A stretch of DNA of 64,000 nt from Bordetella genomosp. 1 (GCF_002261335.1 NZ_NEVL01000007.1:124001-188000); one strand, 5' to 3'. Positions 25,821 through 36,091 are shown, counted from the stretch's first letter. The notes: generated from the letters alone by a model not told the origin. Numbers and translations: made by a program.

Positions 25821-26489
25821 TTATTTGCGCATGGCGCGGCGGACGACCACCGCGAATTCCACGAGGTAGGCGGCCGCGAACGCGGCGATCACGGCCAGGA
25901 AACAGGCCATGAACAGGAATTTGCGGCCCACCGTGACGACCGGCACGCCGGAATCGACCGAGGTCGCCAGCACGGTGCTGGGATAGAGGCGCGCGGAAAC
26001 CTGCAGCGGCGCGGCGCCCTTGAGCGTCTGTTCCATGCTGGCGTAGATCTGGCTGTGGCGCGCCACGATGCGCTCGAGCAGGCGCGTGTGCACGCGCCGC
26101 GCGGCCTCGGCATCGTCGGCGGAGCCAAGGGTCTGCAGCTGCAGCACGTTGTTGTCGGGCTCGCTGGCGGTCACGATGGACACGTGCACGTAGGGCAGCT
26201 TCTCCTTGGCCAGCTCCGCCTGCAGCTGCGGGATGTAGGCGTACTCGAGCTGGCTGCGCAGCGCCTGCATCGATTCGATCAGGTCGCGGCCGCTGTAGCC
26301 CACCGCCAGGGTGGACACATACAGGTGCGGGGGCTGTTCCGGCGCCTGGTTGCGTTTGTGCCAGTAGAGGCCGACGGCCAGCGCCAGACCGATGATGAGC
26401 ACCGCAAGAAACAACACGCGGCGGCGAACCAAAATGGTGGCGAGATCGACAAGCGTCAATTCATCGGTCGTGCGGTGCAGGGAATTCAT
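25821..26489 (-). CDS. wzz: Wzz-type chain length determinant protein
   Basis: A 222-residue inner membrane protein with two transmembrane segments: one at about residues 26-46 (VLFLAVLIIGLALAVGLYW) and one at about 190-215 (FLFMACFLAVIAAFAAAYLVEF). The periplasmic part between them is shorter than in classical Wzz proteins (about 145 residues against roughly 200-250). The N-terminal ELTLVDLATILVRRR before the first helix is the usual Wzz start. Such proteins set the modal length of polymer made by Wzy. It is the first gene of the leftward polysaccharide operon, 271 bases from the divergent ligase gene. Confidence 0.8.
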   Translation of the reverse strand: MNSLHRTTDELTLVDLATILVRRRVLFLAVLIIGLALAVGLYWHKRNQAPEQPPHLYVSTLAVGYSGRDLIESMQALRSQLEYAYIPQLQAELAKEKLPYVHVSIVTASEPDNNVLQLQTLGSADDAEAARRVHTRLLERIVARHSQIYASMEQTLKGAAPLQVSARLYPSTVLATSVDSGVPVVTVGRKFLFMACFLAVIAAFAAAYLVEFAVVVRRAMRK

Positions 26490-26583
26490 AAAACGGGGCT
26501 TATGAAGGGAAGTCCACGATTATTGCATCAAAACGCGACAGCGATCTCGCGGCGCGCCGGGCGACCGACCCCAATAAAAATGA

Positions 26584-26612
26584 TTATTACTAAACTTCTG
26601 CGGGTGCGCCAA
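26584..26612 (-). promoter_or_regulatory. Candidate promoter of the polysaccharide operon
   Basis: On the minus strand TTGGCG (complement of 26607-26612) and TAATAA (complement of 26584-26589) are separated by exactly 17 bases, giving a transcription start near 26577 and a leader of about 90 bases before wzz. The surrounding stretch is A+T-rich, unlike the rest of the window. Confidence 0.45.
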
Positions 26613-26630
26613 ATTGGTACGCCGATTTGG
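26609..26630. promoter_or_regulatory. Inverted repeat between divergent wzz and ligase promoters
   Basis: CCAAAT (26609-26614) and ATTTGG (26625-26630) form an inverted repeat that covers part of the candidate -35 box of the wzz promoter and lies about 30 bases before the -10 box of the ligase promoter. It could be an operator for a regulator acting on both directions. Confidence 0.35.
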
Positions 26631-26658
26631 TGCAAGTCCGACGTAAGGGGTCTTTGGA

Positions 26659-26664
26659 TATAAT
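26659..26664 (+). promoter_or_regulatory. Consensus -10 box ahead of the O-antigen ligase gene
   Basis: A perfect TATAAT, rare in this GC-rich window, lies about 97 bases before the ligase ATG. No good -35 match is present at 16-18 bases upstream (GTCCGA at 17), which suggests an activator-dependent promoter. Confidence 0.5.
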
Positions 26665-26760
26665 CGGCAGATTTTGCGCAACACTCGGCGGCACGCACGG
26701 GTCGCGTTCCCGTAGCCGCCGCAAGCCCTGCTGACCGGCCTCAAGTCCCTTGATAGTCAT

Positions 26761-28047
26761 ATGTTGAATCGCCTGTCCGCCTGGTTGCTCATCGGCTCCG
26801 TCGGCCTGCTGCCCGCAATGTTGCTGTCCACGTATTCGGGCGGCAGCGCGGCGTTCTATCTCGCCATCATCGCGAGTGCCCTCATGATCGCGTCGGCCCC
26901 CCGCCGCCACGACGTGAGCCTGCCGCAACTGCTCAAGCCCTATTGGGCAGTGCTGATCGCCTTCGCCATGCCCATGGCCGCCGTGGCCGTCAGCGCCACG
27001 CTCAACGCCAGCTGGGGCTCCACCGACGTGGAGAAGAGCCTGCGGCTCGCGGTCGGCGTGCCCATCATGCTGGCCGCCATGCTCTACTGCCCGCCGGCCC
27101 AGCTCAAGCAGACGCTGTGGGGCATGATGCTCGCGGCGTGGATCAGCACCATCACGGTGCTGTCGCTGATCTATCCCAATCTGCTCAACCGGCCTGACAC
27201 CAAGCAGTACAACGCGGTGAGCTACGGCAATCTCACCCTGCTCATCACCGCGATCATCGCCTACGCGCTGCCGCTCAGGCTGACGCGCTTCGAGCGCACC
27301 GAAAAGGTGCTGAAGATCGCGGCCGTGGTGGTCGGTTTCGTCGGCTTCATCCTGACCCAGACGCGCAGCGGCTGGCTCGCCATCCCGCTCTTCCTCGGCC
27401 TGGGCATCGCGCTGCACGGCCGCATCCGCCACCCGCTGCGGGCCTTCGCCGTGCTGGTCGGGCTGGTCGTGGCGGTGCTGTTGATCGGCTCGGCCAACCC
27501 GCTGTTGCGGGACCGCACCGTGCTGGTCTACACGCAGAGCCACGAGTGCCTCAACGAGAACCCGACGGCGGACACCTCGATCTGCGTGCGCCTGCAGCTC
27601 TGGCGCTCCGCGCTCGGCATGATTGCAAGCGACCCGCTGACCGGCTTCGGCGGCAGCCGGGGCTTCCAGCAGCGCATGGGACAGCTGGGCGCAGAGGGCA
27701 AGGTTTCGCCCTACGTGGCCTCGGGCTTCGGCGAGCCCCACAACGACATGCTCGAGGTGCTGGCCAGCTACGGCATCCTCGGCGGCATCGGCCTGCTGCT
27801 GGTGTATGGCGTGCCGGCCCGCATCTTCCTGCGACGCATGCGGCGCGATCATGGCGCGGCGATCCGCGCCACCGCCACCATGGGCGCCGCCACCTGCCTG
27901 GGCTTCGCCGTGTTCGGCCTGACCGAGCTGATGTTCCGCGGCATGCGCACCGTCGGCTTCTATGCGGTGCTGGTGGGCCTGTTCCTGGTGCTGTCCGACC
28001 CACGGCTCGTGTCGCCGCGCAAAAAAGAGGGCGCCGACGCCGGCTGA
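26761..28047 (+). CDS. waaL: O-antigen ligase family protein (WaaL/Wzy_C)
   Basis: A 428-residue polytopic membrane protein with about eleven hydrophobic segments and the large periplasmic loop of the Wzy_C domain. The loop contains RTVLVYTQSHECLNEN, RLQLWRSALGMIASDPLTGFGG and, near residue 326, GEPHNDMLEVLASYGILGG, the conserved His-Asn-x-x-Leu-Glu block of WaaL-type ligases. WaaL joins finished O-antigen to lipid A-core at the periplasmic face. Two cysteines in the loop (CLNENPTADTSIC) may form a disulfide. It is divergent from wzz; with the Wzy-like gene at 6660 it gives one polymerase and one ligase for the pathway. Confidence 0.82.
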   Translation: MLNRLSAWLLIGSVGLLPAMLLSTYSGGSAAFYLAIIASALMIASAPRRHDVSLPQLLKPYWAVLIAFAMPMAAVAVSATLNASWGSTDVEKSLRLAVGVPIMLAAMLYCPPAQLKQTLWGMMLAAWISTITVLSLIYPNLLNRPDTKQYNAVSYGNLTLLITAIIAYALPLRLTRFERTEKVLKIAAVVVGFVGFILTQTRSGWLAIPLFLGLGIALHGRIRHPLRAFAVLVGLVVAVLLIGSANPLLRDRTVLVYTQSHECLNENPTADTSICVRLQLWRSALGMIASDPLTGFGGSRGFQQRMGQLGAEGKVSPYVASGFGEPHNDMLEVLASYGILGGIGLLLVYGVPARIFLRRMRRDHGAAIRATATMGAATCLGFAVFGLTELMFRGMRTVGFYAVLVGLFLVLSDPRLVSPRKKEGADAG

Positions 28048-28111
28048 GCCCGCGTGGTGACACTCCCGACGTTTGAGCGCACAATAGGTTCAAACAGATC
28101 AGGAGACAGCC

Positions 28112-28681
28112 ATGCGCATAGCCGATGCCCAATGGGTTCCCTCCACGCAGCACCAGACCTGGGACGCCCTGCTCGATCCCGCGGTGCTGCAGAAATGTCT
28201 TCCCGGCTGCGTCCACATCACCCGGCGCACGCCCACCGAATATCACGTGGCGATCCACGCGAAATTCCCGGGGATCGACGCCAACTACGAGGGCGAAGTG
28301 CTGCTCTCGGATCTGAATGCCCCGCACTCGCTGTCGCTTGCCTTCGAAGGCAAGGGCGAAGCCGCGGGCATGGCCATCGGCACCGCCCAGATGACCCTCA
28401 CCGACAAAGACCGCGGCACCCGCCTGGCCTATACCGTGGCCGCGATGGCGGGCGGCAAGCTGGCCGAGTGCGGCGAGCCGCTGATCCTGAAGGCGGGCGG
28501 CAAGCTGGTGGAGAAGTTCTTCGCGAACTTCATCGACTACATGGCCGCGCAGCCGCGGCTCGAGCCGCCGCCGCCCCCGCCCGAACCCGAAGAGCGCGGC
28601 CTGTCGAACTCGCGCTGGTCCTGGGCCGTGGCGATGGTGGTCGTGGTCGTCTTGGTCGGCTATCACACCTTGTTCAAATGA
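28112..28681 (+). CDS. CoxG/SRPBCC-family protein with C-terminal membrane anchor
   Basis: A 189-residue protein. Residues 1 to about 145 form a START/SRPBCC ligand-binding fold like the carbon monoxide dehydrogenase subunit G family (VPSTQHQTWDALLDPAVLQKCLPGC, FPGIDANYEGEVLLSDL, AGGKLAECGEPLILKAGGKLVEKFF). A proline-rich linker (EPPPPPPEPEER) then leads to a single hydrophobic helix at about 166-187. CoxG proteins recruit the AAA+ maturation protein of molybdenum hydroxylases to the membrane, but no molybdenum hydroxylase gene is in this window, so its partner is not evident. The ribosome site AGGAGA lies 7 bases before the ATG. Confidence 0.8.
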   Translation: MRIADAQWVPSTQHQTWDALLDPAVLQKCLPGCVHITRRTPTEYHVAIHAKFPGIDANYEGEVLLSDLNAPHSLSLAFEGKGEAAGMAIGTAQMTLTDKDRGTRLAYTVAAMAGGKLAECGEPLILKAGGKLVEKFFANFIDYMAAQPRLEPPPPPPEPEERGLSNSRWSWAVAMVVVVVLVGYHTLFK

Positions 28682-28710
28682 TCGCAAGCCAGCGGTGATA
28701 TTCTTTTCGG

Positions 28711-30153
28711 ATGAGCGCCCCATCCGCCCCCCCATCCGAAACGCCGCCGCCCAAGCCCGACGCCCCCGCCCACTCCCGCCGTGACCTGCTGATGGCCATG
28801 GCGGGCGTGGCCGCAACCGTGGTGCTGGTGGCCTTCGACTCCACCATCGTCAGCACCACCCTGCCCCGCGTGGCGGCCGCCCTCAACGGCATGGCGCTCT
28901 ACGCCTGGGTCGGCACCGGCTACCTGCTGGCCACCGCCGTCTCCATCATGATCTTCGGCCGGCTGGGCGACATGTTCGGCCGCAAGCCGCTGATGCTGGT
29001 GTCGGTGATGATCGTGGCGCTCGGCTCGATCGCCTGTGGCCTGTCGCAATCCATGGAGCAGCTCATCGCGTTCCGCACACTGCAGGGCGTGGGCGGCGGC
29101 ATGATGATCGCCACCGCGTTCGCCGCGCCGGCCGATCTGTTCCCCGACGCGCGCGAGCGCGTGCGCTGGATGGCGCTGGTGTCGGCCGCCTTCGCCATGG
29201 CGAGCGGCATCGGCCCGGTGCTGGGCGGCGCCGCAACGCAGGCCCTGGGCTGGCGCGCCGCCTTCTTCATCGCGCCGATCGCCGCCGCGGCCGCCTTCTT
29301 CCTGCTGGCGCGCTACTTCCCCCGCATTCCACCCTCGTCGGCCAACGCCGGCCGGCGCATCGACTGGGTCGGCGCCATCCTGCTGGTGGTGGCCGTGGGC
29401 GCGCCGCTGGCCGCGCTCGAGCTGGGCTTCGCGCCGGGCGACCGCGCCCATCCGGTGCTCGCCGCCGGCCTGGCCGTGGCCGGCGTGGCCGCGATCGCCA
29501 TCCTGCTGCCGCACGAGCGCCGCGTCACCAACCCGATCTTCCCGCTGCGCGTGCTGGCCGGCGCCGAACCGCGCCTGCTCAATCTCGCGGCCGTGGCGGT
29601 GGGCGCGGTGATGTTCATCCTGATCTTCTACAGCCCGCTGCTGCTGCAGCACGAGCTGCACTACACGCCGAGCCAGGCAGGCCTGGTGCTCACGCCGCTG
29701 GTGGCCGCGATCTCGCTGGGCAGCATCATCAACGGCCGGCTCTTTCCCAAGCAGACCGAGCCGCAGCGCCTGATGGTGTTCGGCGCGCTGCTGCTGGCGC
29801 TGGGCTCGGCCATGGTGCTGGCGATCGGCACCGACACCTCGGTGTACTGGATCGTGGCCGCCTTCACGGTCAACGGCGTGGCGCTCGGCTTCCTGTTGCC
29901 CAACCTCACCCTCTTCATGCAGATGCTGAGCGAGCGGCGCGACGTGGGCGTGGCCTCGGCGCTGGTGCAGACCACGCGCGCCATCGGCAGCGCGGCCGGC
30001 ACGGCGCTGGTGGGCATCGCCATCACGCACACCTCGGTGATGTCCGGCGTGCGCGCCGGCCTGATATTCTGCGTCGTCCTGGCGCTCGGCGCCGCCATCG
30101 TGGCCCACCGGGTCAAGATGAAAAACCTCATGACCCGCCGCAAGGCCGCCTGA
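28711..30153 (+). CDS. MFS transporter, DHA2 (14-helix drug:H+ antiporter) family
   Basis: A 480-residue polytopic protein with about fourteen hydrophobic segments. VVLVAFDSTIVSTTLPRVAAAL near the N-terminus is the first-helix motif of the DHA2 (EmrB/QacA) family, GRLGDMFGRKPLML is the MFS motif A in the loop after helix 2, and GVGGGMMIATAFAAPADLF and GIGPVLGGAATQALGWRAAFFI are the antiporter motif C and its surroundings. These proteins export drugs or metabolites in exchange for protons across the inner membrane. It starts 29 bases after the CoxG-like gene. No adjacent membrane-fusion gene is present, so it probably works alone; substrate unknown. Confidence 0.88.
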   Translation: MSAPSAPPSETPPPKPDAPAHSRRDLLMAMAGVAATVVLVAFDSTIVSTTLPRVAAALNGMALYAWVGTGYLLATAVSIMIFGRLGDMFGRKPLMLVSVMIVALGSIACGLSQSMEQLIAFRTLQGVGGGMMIATAFAAPADLFPDARERVRWMALVSAAFAMASGIGPVLGGAATQALGWRAAFFIAPIAAAAAFFLLARYFPRIPPSSANAGRRIDWVGAILLVVAVGAPLAALELGFAPGDRAHPVLAAGLAVAGVAAIAILLPHERRVTNPIFPLRVLAGAEPRLLNLAAVAVGAVMFILIFYSPLLLQHELHYTPSQAGLVLTPLVAAISLGSIINGRLFPKQTEPQRLMVFGALLLALGSAMVLAIGTDTSVYWIVAAFTVNGVALGFLLPNLTLFMQMLSERRDVGVASALVQTTRAIGSAAGTALVGIAITHTSVMSGVRAGLIFCVVLALGAAIVAHRVKMKNLMTRRKAA

Positions 30154-30187
30154 GCCCTTCCCTCCTTCCGCCGCGTTTCCCTTCATC

Positions 30188-31069
30188 ATGCAGCGTCGCG
30201 ATCTGTTCGAGTTGCTCGCCCTGGCCGCGGTCTGGGGCGGCTCGTTTCTGTTCATCCGGATCGCGGTGCCCGAGTTCGGCCCCGCCGCGCTGATGGAGCT
30301 GCGGGTCGGCCTGGCCGCCCTGTTCCTGCTGCCGCTGGCCATCGTGAAGCGGCGCCTGCCGGTGATCGCGCGGCACTGGAAGGCCATCCTGGTGGTGGGC
30401 GCGCTCAACGCCGCCCTGCCCTTCCTGCTCTATGCCTATGCCGCCCAGTCGCTGGGCGCCGGCTTCCTGTCGGTGGCCAATGCGGTCACGCCGGTGTGGG
30501 GCGCGGTGATCGGCTGGCTCTGGCTGCGCGACCGGCTGCCGGCCATGCGCGTCGCCGGCCTGATGCTGGGCTTTGCCGGCATCGTGGTGCTGGTCTGGGA
30601 CAAGCTGGATTTCAGCGCGGGCGGCACCGGCTTCGCCGTGCTCGCGGCAATCTCCGCGCCGATCTTCTACGGCATCGCGGCCAACTGGACCAAGCGCTAT
30701 CTCACCGGCGTCGATTCGCTGTCGAGCGCGACCGGCAGCATGCTGGGCGCCGCGCTGGTGCTGGCCCCGCTCGCGATCGCGCATTGGCCCGCGCAACCGG
30801 TGTCGTTCGAGGCCTGGCGCGCGACCCTCCTGCTGGCGGTGGTCTGCACCGGCCTGGCCTACATCGTGTTTTTCCGCCTGATCGCGGTGCTCGGCCCCAC
30901 GGCGGCCGTCAGCGTGACCTTCCTGGTGCCGGTGTTCGGCGTGTTCTGGGGCGTGTGGCTGCTCGACGAAGCGCTGACGCCGCAGATCCTGATCGGCGCC
31001 GGCGTGATCCTGGCCGGCACCTCGCTGGCCCTGGGGCTGATCCGGCTGCCGGCGCGGCGCGCCGCCTGA
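30188..31069 (+). CDS. DMT-superfamily EamA transporter
   Basis: A 293-residue membrane protein with ten hydrophobic segments in two EamA halves: LLALAAVWGGSFLFIRIAVPEFGPAALMELR in the first and LLAVVCTGLAYIVFFRLIAVLGPTAAVSVTFLVPVFGVFWGVWLL in the second. EamA carriers are mostly exporters of amino acids or other metabolites. It follows the MFS gene by 34 bases on the same strand and may be co-transcribed with it. It converges with the cardiolipin synthase gene; both stop codons lie inside one palindrome (31067-31084). Confidence 0.88.
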   Translation: MQRRDLFELLALAAVWGGSFLFIRIAVPEFGPAALMELRVGLAALFLLPLAIVKRRLPVIARHWKAILVVGALNAALPFLLYAYAAQSLGAGFLSVANAVTPVWGAVIGWLWLRDRLPAMRVAGLMLGFAGIVVLVWDKLDFSAGGTGFAVLAAISAPIFYGIAANWTKRYLTGVDSLSSATGSMLGAALVLAPLAIAHWPAQPVSFEAWRATLLLAVVCTGLAYIVFFRLIAVLGPTAAVSVTFLVPVFGVFWGVWLLDEALTPQILIGAGVILAGTSLALGLIRLPARRAA

Positions 31070-31084
31070 GCCCGCGCGGGCTCA
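31067..31084. terminator. Palindrome holding both stop codons of a convergent gene pair
   Basis: TGAGCCCGCGCGGGCTCA is a perfect 18-base palindrome. Its outer TGA is the stop of the EamA gene and its complement at the right end is the stop of clsB. It may fold in either transcript, but no U-run follows, so terminator activity is uncertain. Confidence 0.45.
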
Positions 31085-32293
31085 GTACTGCCCCGTGCGC
31101 CCGGTGAGCGCCACGCCGATGCGCAGCACCGTGTAGGCCACGGTGTCGACCACCCGCCACCACCACCGGCGGCGCTGGTAGTCCACGGGCCGGATGAAGC
31201 GCCCGCCCTCCTGGATCGCGGCTTCGAGCCGCGCCTGCAGGTCCCAGGCAAACGGCTGGTTGTCGACCACCACGTTGGCCTCGCGCGCGAGCAGCAGGCT
31301 GAACGGGTCGAGATTGGACGAGCCCACCGTGGCCATGTTGTCGATCACCGCCACCTTGGCGTGCAGATAGCCCGGCATGTATTCGTAGATCTCGATGCCG
31401 TCGCGCAGCAGCTGGTCGTAGAGCGCGCGCGTGGCGTAGTACTGCATGTAGTACTCGGGCTTGCCCTGCAGCAGCAGCCGCACCCGCACCCCGCGCGATG
31501 CCGCCTGCGCCAGCGCCTTGCGGAACTGATGGCCCGGGAAGAAATAGGCGTTGGCGATCAGGATGTCGCGGCGCGCATGCTCGATGCCGTAGAGATAGGC
31601 CTGCTCGAAGGTCTGGCGATGGCGCAGGTTGTCGCGCAGGATCAGCGCGGCGCGCAGGTGGCCGCAGGGCGCGGCGTGCAGATGGCGCGGCTTGCGCAGC
31701 CGCAGCCGGCGCCAGTCGCCCGGATGGCGCCGCACCCGCGCCCAGTTCAGCCGCACCCACAGCAGGTCCTGCGCGTAGATGATGCCCGGCACCAGCGGGC
31801 CGCGCACGCGCACCGCGAAATCGAAGCGCGGCGCCGGGATGTGGTCGTGCACGTCGATGTCGTCGAAATCGTCGATCACGTTGATCCCGCCGACGAACGC
31901 GATGTCGCTGTCGATCACCGTGACCTTGCGGTGCAGGCGCCGCAGCCGGCTGCGCGAGAACCGGAGGCGGCCCCACCAGCGCGGCTCCGGCCGGAAGATG
32001 CGGCACTGGCCGCCCGCCGCGACGATGCGCTCGCGCACGGCGTCGGCCGTGCCCGCGCTGCCGAAGCCGTCGAGCACCACGCGCACCTTCACGCCGCGCT
32101 GGGCGGCGCGCTCGAGGCAATCGAGCACGCGCACCCCGGTGCGGTCGAGCAGGAAGATATAGGTTTCGAGGTGCACGCTGGTATGCGCGGCGTCGATCGC
32201 CGCGCACAGGGCGGGGAAGAAATCCGCGCCGTTCTGCAGTAGCTCGATCTGATTGCCTTCGGTCCAATGCACCCGGACGATGTTGGCTCTCAC
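31082..32293 (-). CDS. clsB: Cardiolipin synthase ClsB (phospholipase D family)
   Basis: A 403-residue phospholipase D-type enzyme with two HKD motifs, HRKVTVIDSDIAFVGG in the first half and HAKVAVIDNMATVGSSNLDP in the second. It lacks the N-terminal transmembrane helices of ClsA, which is the ClsB layout. In Escherichia coli ClsB makes cardiolipin from phosphatidylglycerol and can also make phosphatidylglycerol. The start is GTG at 32293, overlapping the stop of the upstream EEP gene in a GTGA arrangement; no ATG fits. The neighbour upstream corresponds to ybhP next to clsB (ybhO) in enterobacteria, which supports the call. Confidence 0.88.
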   Translation of the reverse strand: MRANIVRVHWTEGNQIELLQNGADFFPALCAAIDAAHTSVHLETYIFLLDRTGVRVLDCLERAAQRGVKVRVVLDGFGSAGTADAVRERIVAAGGQCRIFRPEPRWWGRLRFSRSRLRRLHRKVTVIDSDIAFVGGINVIDDFDDIDVHDHIPAPRFDFAVRVRGPLVPGIIYAQDLLWVRLNWARVRRHPGDWRRLRLRKPRHLHAAPCGHLRAALILRDNLRHRQTFEQAYLYGIEHARRDILIANAYFFPGHQFRKALAQAASRGVRVRLLLQGKPEYYMQYYATRALYDQLLRDGIEIYEYMPGYLHAKVAVIDNMATVGSSNLDPFSLLLAREANVVVDNQPFAWDLQARLEAAIQEGGRFIRPVDYQRRRWWWRVVDTVAYTVLRIGVALTGRTGQY

Positions 32294-33150
32294 GGCAACT
32301 CGAGCTCCGTCAGGAGCGGCGCATGATCCGACAGGCGCGACCACTCGCGCCCGCGCAGCACCCGCGCGCTGCGCACGGCGAAGCCGCGCTGGTAGATGCG
32401 GTCGAGGCGGAACCACGGGAACACCGCCGGGAACGTGCGCGGCGGCGGCAGCGGGCAATAGGCGCCGCCCATGCCGAGCCGGTTGTTGCGATCGATCATG
32501 CCGGCGCTGCCCGGCTCGCCGCGCAGCACGCTGGTGAGTCGCCGCATGGAATCGCGCAGCCGGGGCAGCTCGCCGCCGCCGGTGCGCGGCGCGTGCGAAA
32601 ACACTTCGTAGAGGCCGAGCTGCTGCACGAACATCGGCGCGAGCCGGTCGCCCCAGTCGTTGAAGTCGCCCGCGATCAGCAGCGGCGCGCCGTCGGGCAC
32701 CTCGCGCTTGATGCGGTCGGAGATGGCCTGGATCTGGCGCGCGCGGCTGCCGGCGAACAGGCCCAGGTGCACGACGAAGCAATGCACCTCGGTGCCGCCC
32801 ACGTCGATGCGCGCATGCAGCATGCCGCGCTGCTCGAGGCGGTGGTCGGAGATGTCTTCGTTTTCGTGGCCCGTGATGTCGAAGCGCGACAGCAGGGCGT
32901 TGCCGTGATCGGTGTCGGCGCGGATGGCGTTGCGGCCATAGGCGACGTTCAGGCGCAATGCGGCAGCCAGCGATTCATGCTGGAGGTCGAGCACGGAGGA
33001 TTGCTGATTGCGACCCTGCACTTCCTGGAGAAAGACCAGGTCGGGCCGCAGCCCGTACAACCCGAGACGCAGGTCGTTGAGGGACTCGCGCGTTCCGAGA
33101 GCGGAACGGCCTTTGTGGATGTTGTAGCTGACGACGCGAATAAGCGACAT
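32290..33150 (-). CDS. Endonuclease/exonuclease/phosphatase family protein (YbhP-like)
   Basis: A 286-residue EEP-superfamily enzyme. The active-site blocks are visible: VVSYNIHKGRS at the start, DLVFLQEVQG (metal-binding Glu), LLIAGDFNDWGD (catalytic Asp and Asn) and LSDHAPLL near the end. Members cleave phosphate esters in nucleic acids or lipids. Its coupling with clsB (4-base overlap) matches the ybhP-clsB pair of other proteobacteria and suggests a role linked to membrane lipids rather than DNA repair, though the substrate is not established. No signal peptide or membrane helix is seen. Confidence 0.85.
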   Translation of the reverse strand: MSLIRVVSYNIHKGRSALGTRESLNDLRLGLYGLRPDLVFLQEVQGRNQQSSVLDLQHESLAAALRLNVAYGRNAIRADTDHGNALLSRFDITGHENEDISDHRLEQRGMLHARIDVGGTEVHCFVVHLGLFAGSRARQIQAISDRIKREVPDGAPLLIAGDFNDWGDRLAPMFVQQLGLYEVFSHAPRTGGGELPRLRDSMRRLTSVLRGEPGSAGMIDRNNRLGMGGAYCPLPPPRTFPAVFPWFRLDRIYQRGFAVRSARVLRGREWSRLSDHAPLLTELELP

Positions 33151-33194
33151 AGATCGTATGGCGCCTTATTTCTGGTCAGGAGCGACTGGCGGCA

Positions 33195-33224
33195 CGGCCC
33201 GGTTGCTCCTGAGCCACCGGGCCG
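33195..33224 (-). terminator. Hairpin downstream of aspS
   Basis: A perfect 9-base stem (CGGCCCGGT / ACCGGGCCG) with a 12-base loop lies 41 bases after the aspS stop in its direction of transcription. There is no U-run, so it is a terminator-like or RNA-end-protecting hairpin at best. Confidence 0.35.
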
Positions 33225-33264
33225 CCGCGGCGCCGATCACCCGGCGCCGCATTTCCAGCTTACT

Positions 33265-35055
<1,791 letters not shown>

Positions 35056-35094
35056 GCGGGATAACTCCGTGTATAGGCTGTAAGAGCGTAAGGG

Positions 35095-35748
35095 TTACGG
35101 TTCGGCGCGCGGAGCGGGAGGCTCGTCGCGTGCCGGGGATAAGGCTTCGGGGGGCAGGCTCGCCTGGGCCGGCGGGGCCACCACGCCCATGGAAACGATG
35201 TACTTCAGGGCGGCATCGACGGTCATCTGCAGTTCGATGACCTGGTCACGCGGCAGGATCAGAAAGAATCCCGAGGTCGGGTTCGGCGTCGTGGGCACGT
35301 AGACGCTGAGGTGCTCGCCCGGCAGATAGGATGCCACTTCACCACTGGGCGTGCCGGTCAGAAAAGCGATGGTCCAGGCCCCTTGACGCGGGTACTGGAT
35401 CAACACGGCCTGGCGGAACGCCCGACCGTTGGGGCCGAGCACCGTATCACTGACCTGTTTGACCGAATTGTAGATGGAGCGTACCAGCGGAATGCGCCCG
35501 AGGATACGTTCCCATTGTTCGAACAGGCTGCGGCCGAGCAGGTTGGCACCGAGCACGCCGGTGACCAGCACCACCAGGATCACGAGCACGAAGCGAAAGC
35601 CGGGGATCCCCACGCCGAACAAGGATTCGGACGAGAGAAACTGCGGCACGAAGCCTTCGAGCGTGTCCACCAGCAGACTGAGCACCCAGACCGTGATGGC
35701 CAGGGGCATCCAGATCAGCAGGCCGGTGATGAAGTACTTCTTGAACAC
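35095..35748 (-). CDS. DUF502-family membrane protein
   Basis: About 217 residues. It starts with KKYFITGLLIWMPLAITVWVLSLLVDTLEGF, a first membrane helix, followed by a second at about residues 55-78 (GFRFVLVILVVLVTGVLGANL). The body contains the DUF502 blocks RIPLVRSIYNSVKQVSDTV and FLTGTPSGEV ... LSVYVPTTPNPTSGFFLILPRDQVIELQMTVDAALKYIVSMG. The function of DUF502 proteins is not known. I chose the GTG at 35748 because it begins the conserved segment and lies between the FmdB stop and the first helix; no ATG fits. The C-terminal tail is rich in proline and acidic residues. Gap to aspS is 39 bases. Confidence 0.85.
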   Translation of the reverse strand: MFKKYFITGLLIWMPLAITVWVLSLLVDTLEGFVPQFLSSESLFGVGIPGFRFVLVILVVLVTGVLGANLLGRSLFEQWERILGRIPLVRSIYNSVKQVSDTVLGPNGRAFRQAVLIQYPRQGAWTIAFLTGTPSGEVASYLPGEHLSVYVPTTPNPTSGFFLILPRDQVIELQMTVDAALKYIVSMGVVAPPAQASLPPEALSPARDEPPAPRAEP

Positions 35749-35767
35749 GACGCGGTCCGCGTGGGGC

Positions 35768-36091
35768 TCAGGTCGCGGTGCCGGAGGTGCCCCCGGTCGA
35801 CCCGCTGCTCGCAGCCGGCGCGGCCGGCGCGGCGGCCGGTGCGGCCGCGGGCGCAGCGCCCTCGGACGACACGGCCGGCTTGCCGGTGGCCTGTTCGCCA
35901 CCTTTCGAGCCGTTGCGGAAATCGGTGACGTACCAACCCGAGCCCTTGAGCTGGAAGCCGGCGGCGGTCACCTGCTTGGAAAACGCGTCCTTGCCGCATT
36001 CGGGGCAGACCGAAAGCGGGGCGTCGGAGATCTTTTGCAGCACGTCCTTGGCAAAGCCGCAGGCACTGCACTTGTAAGCGTAGATGGGCAT
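35768..36091 (-). CDS. FmdB-family zinc ribbon protein
   Basis: A 107-residue protein. The first 60 residues are a FmdB/CxxC regulatory zinc ribbon with Cys8-x2-Cys11 and Cys29-x2-Cys32 (MPIYAYKCSACG, SVCPECGK) and the family block GFQLKGSGWYVTDFRNG. The C-terminal 35 residues are low-complexity alanine, proline, serine, glycine and threonine, probably disordered. FmdB was first described as a putative regulator of formamidase in Methylophilus, but most members next to aspS have no defined role. ATG at 36091, in front of the DUF502 gene. Confidence 0.88.
   Translation of the reverse strand: MPIYAYKCSACGFAKDVLQKISDAPLSVCPECGKDAFSKQVTAAGFQLKGSGWYVTDFRNGSKGGEQATGKPAVSSEGAAPAAAPAAAPAAPAASSGSTGGTSGTAT

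Noticed and set aside
28112-28681. Part of a carbon monoxide dehydrogenase operon
   Set aside because: No large, medium or small molybdenum hydroxylase subunit gene is adjacent.
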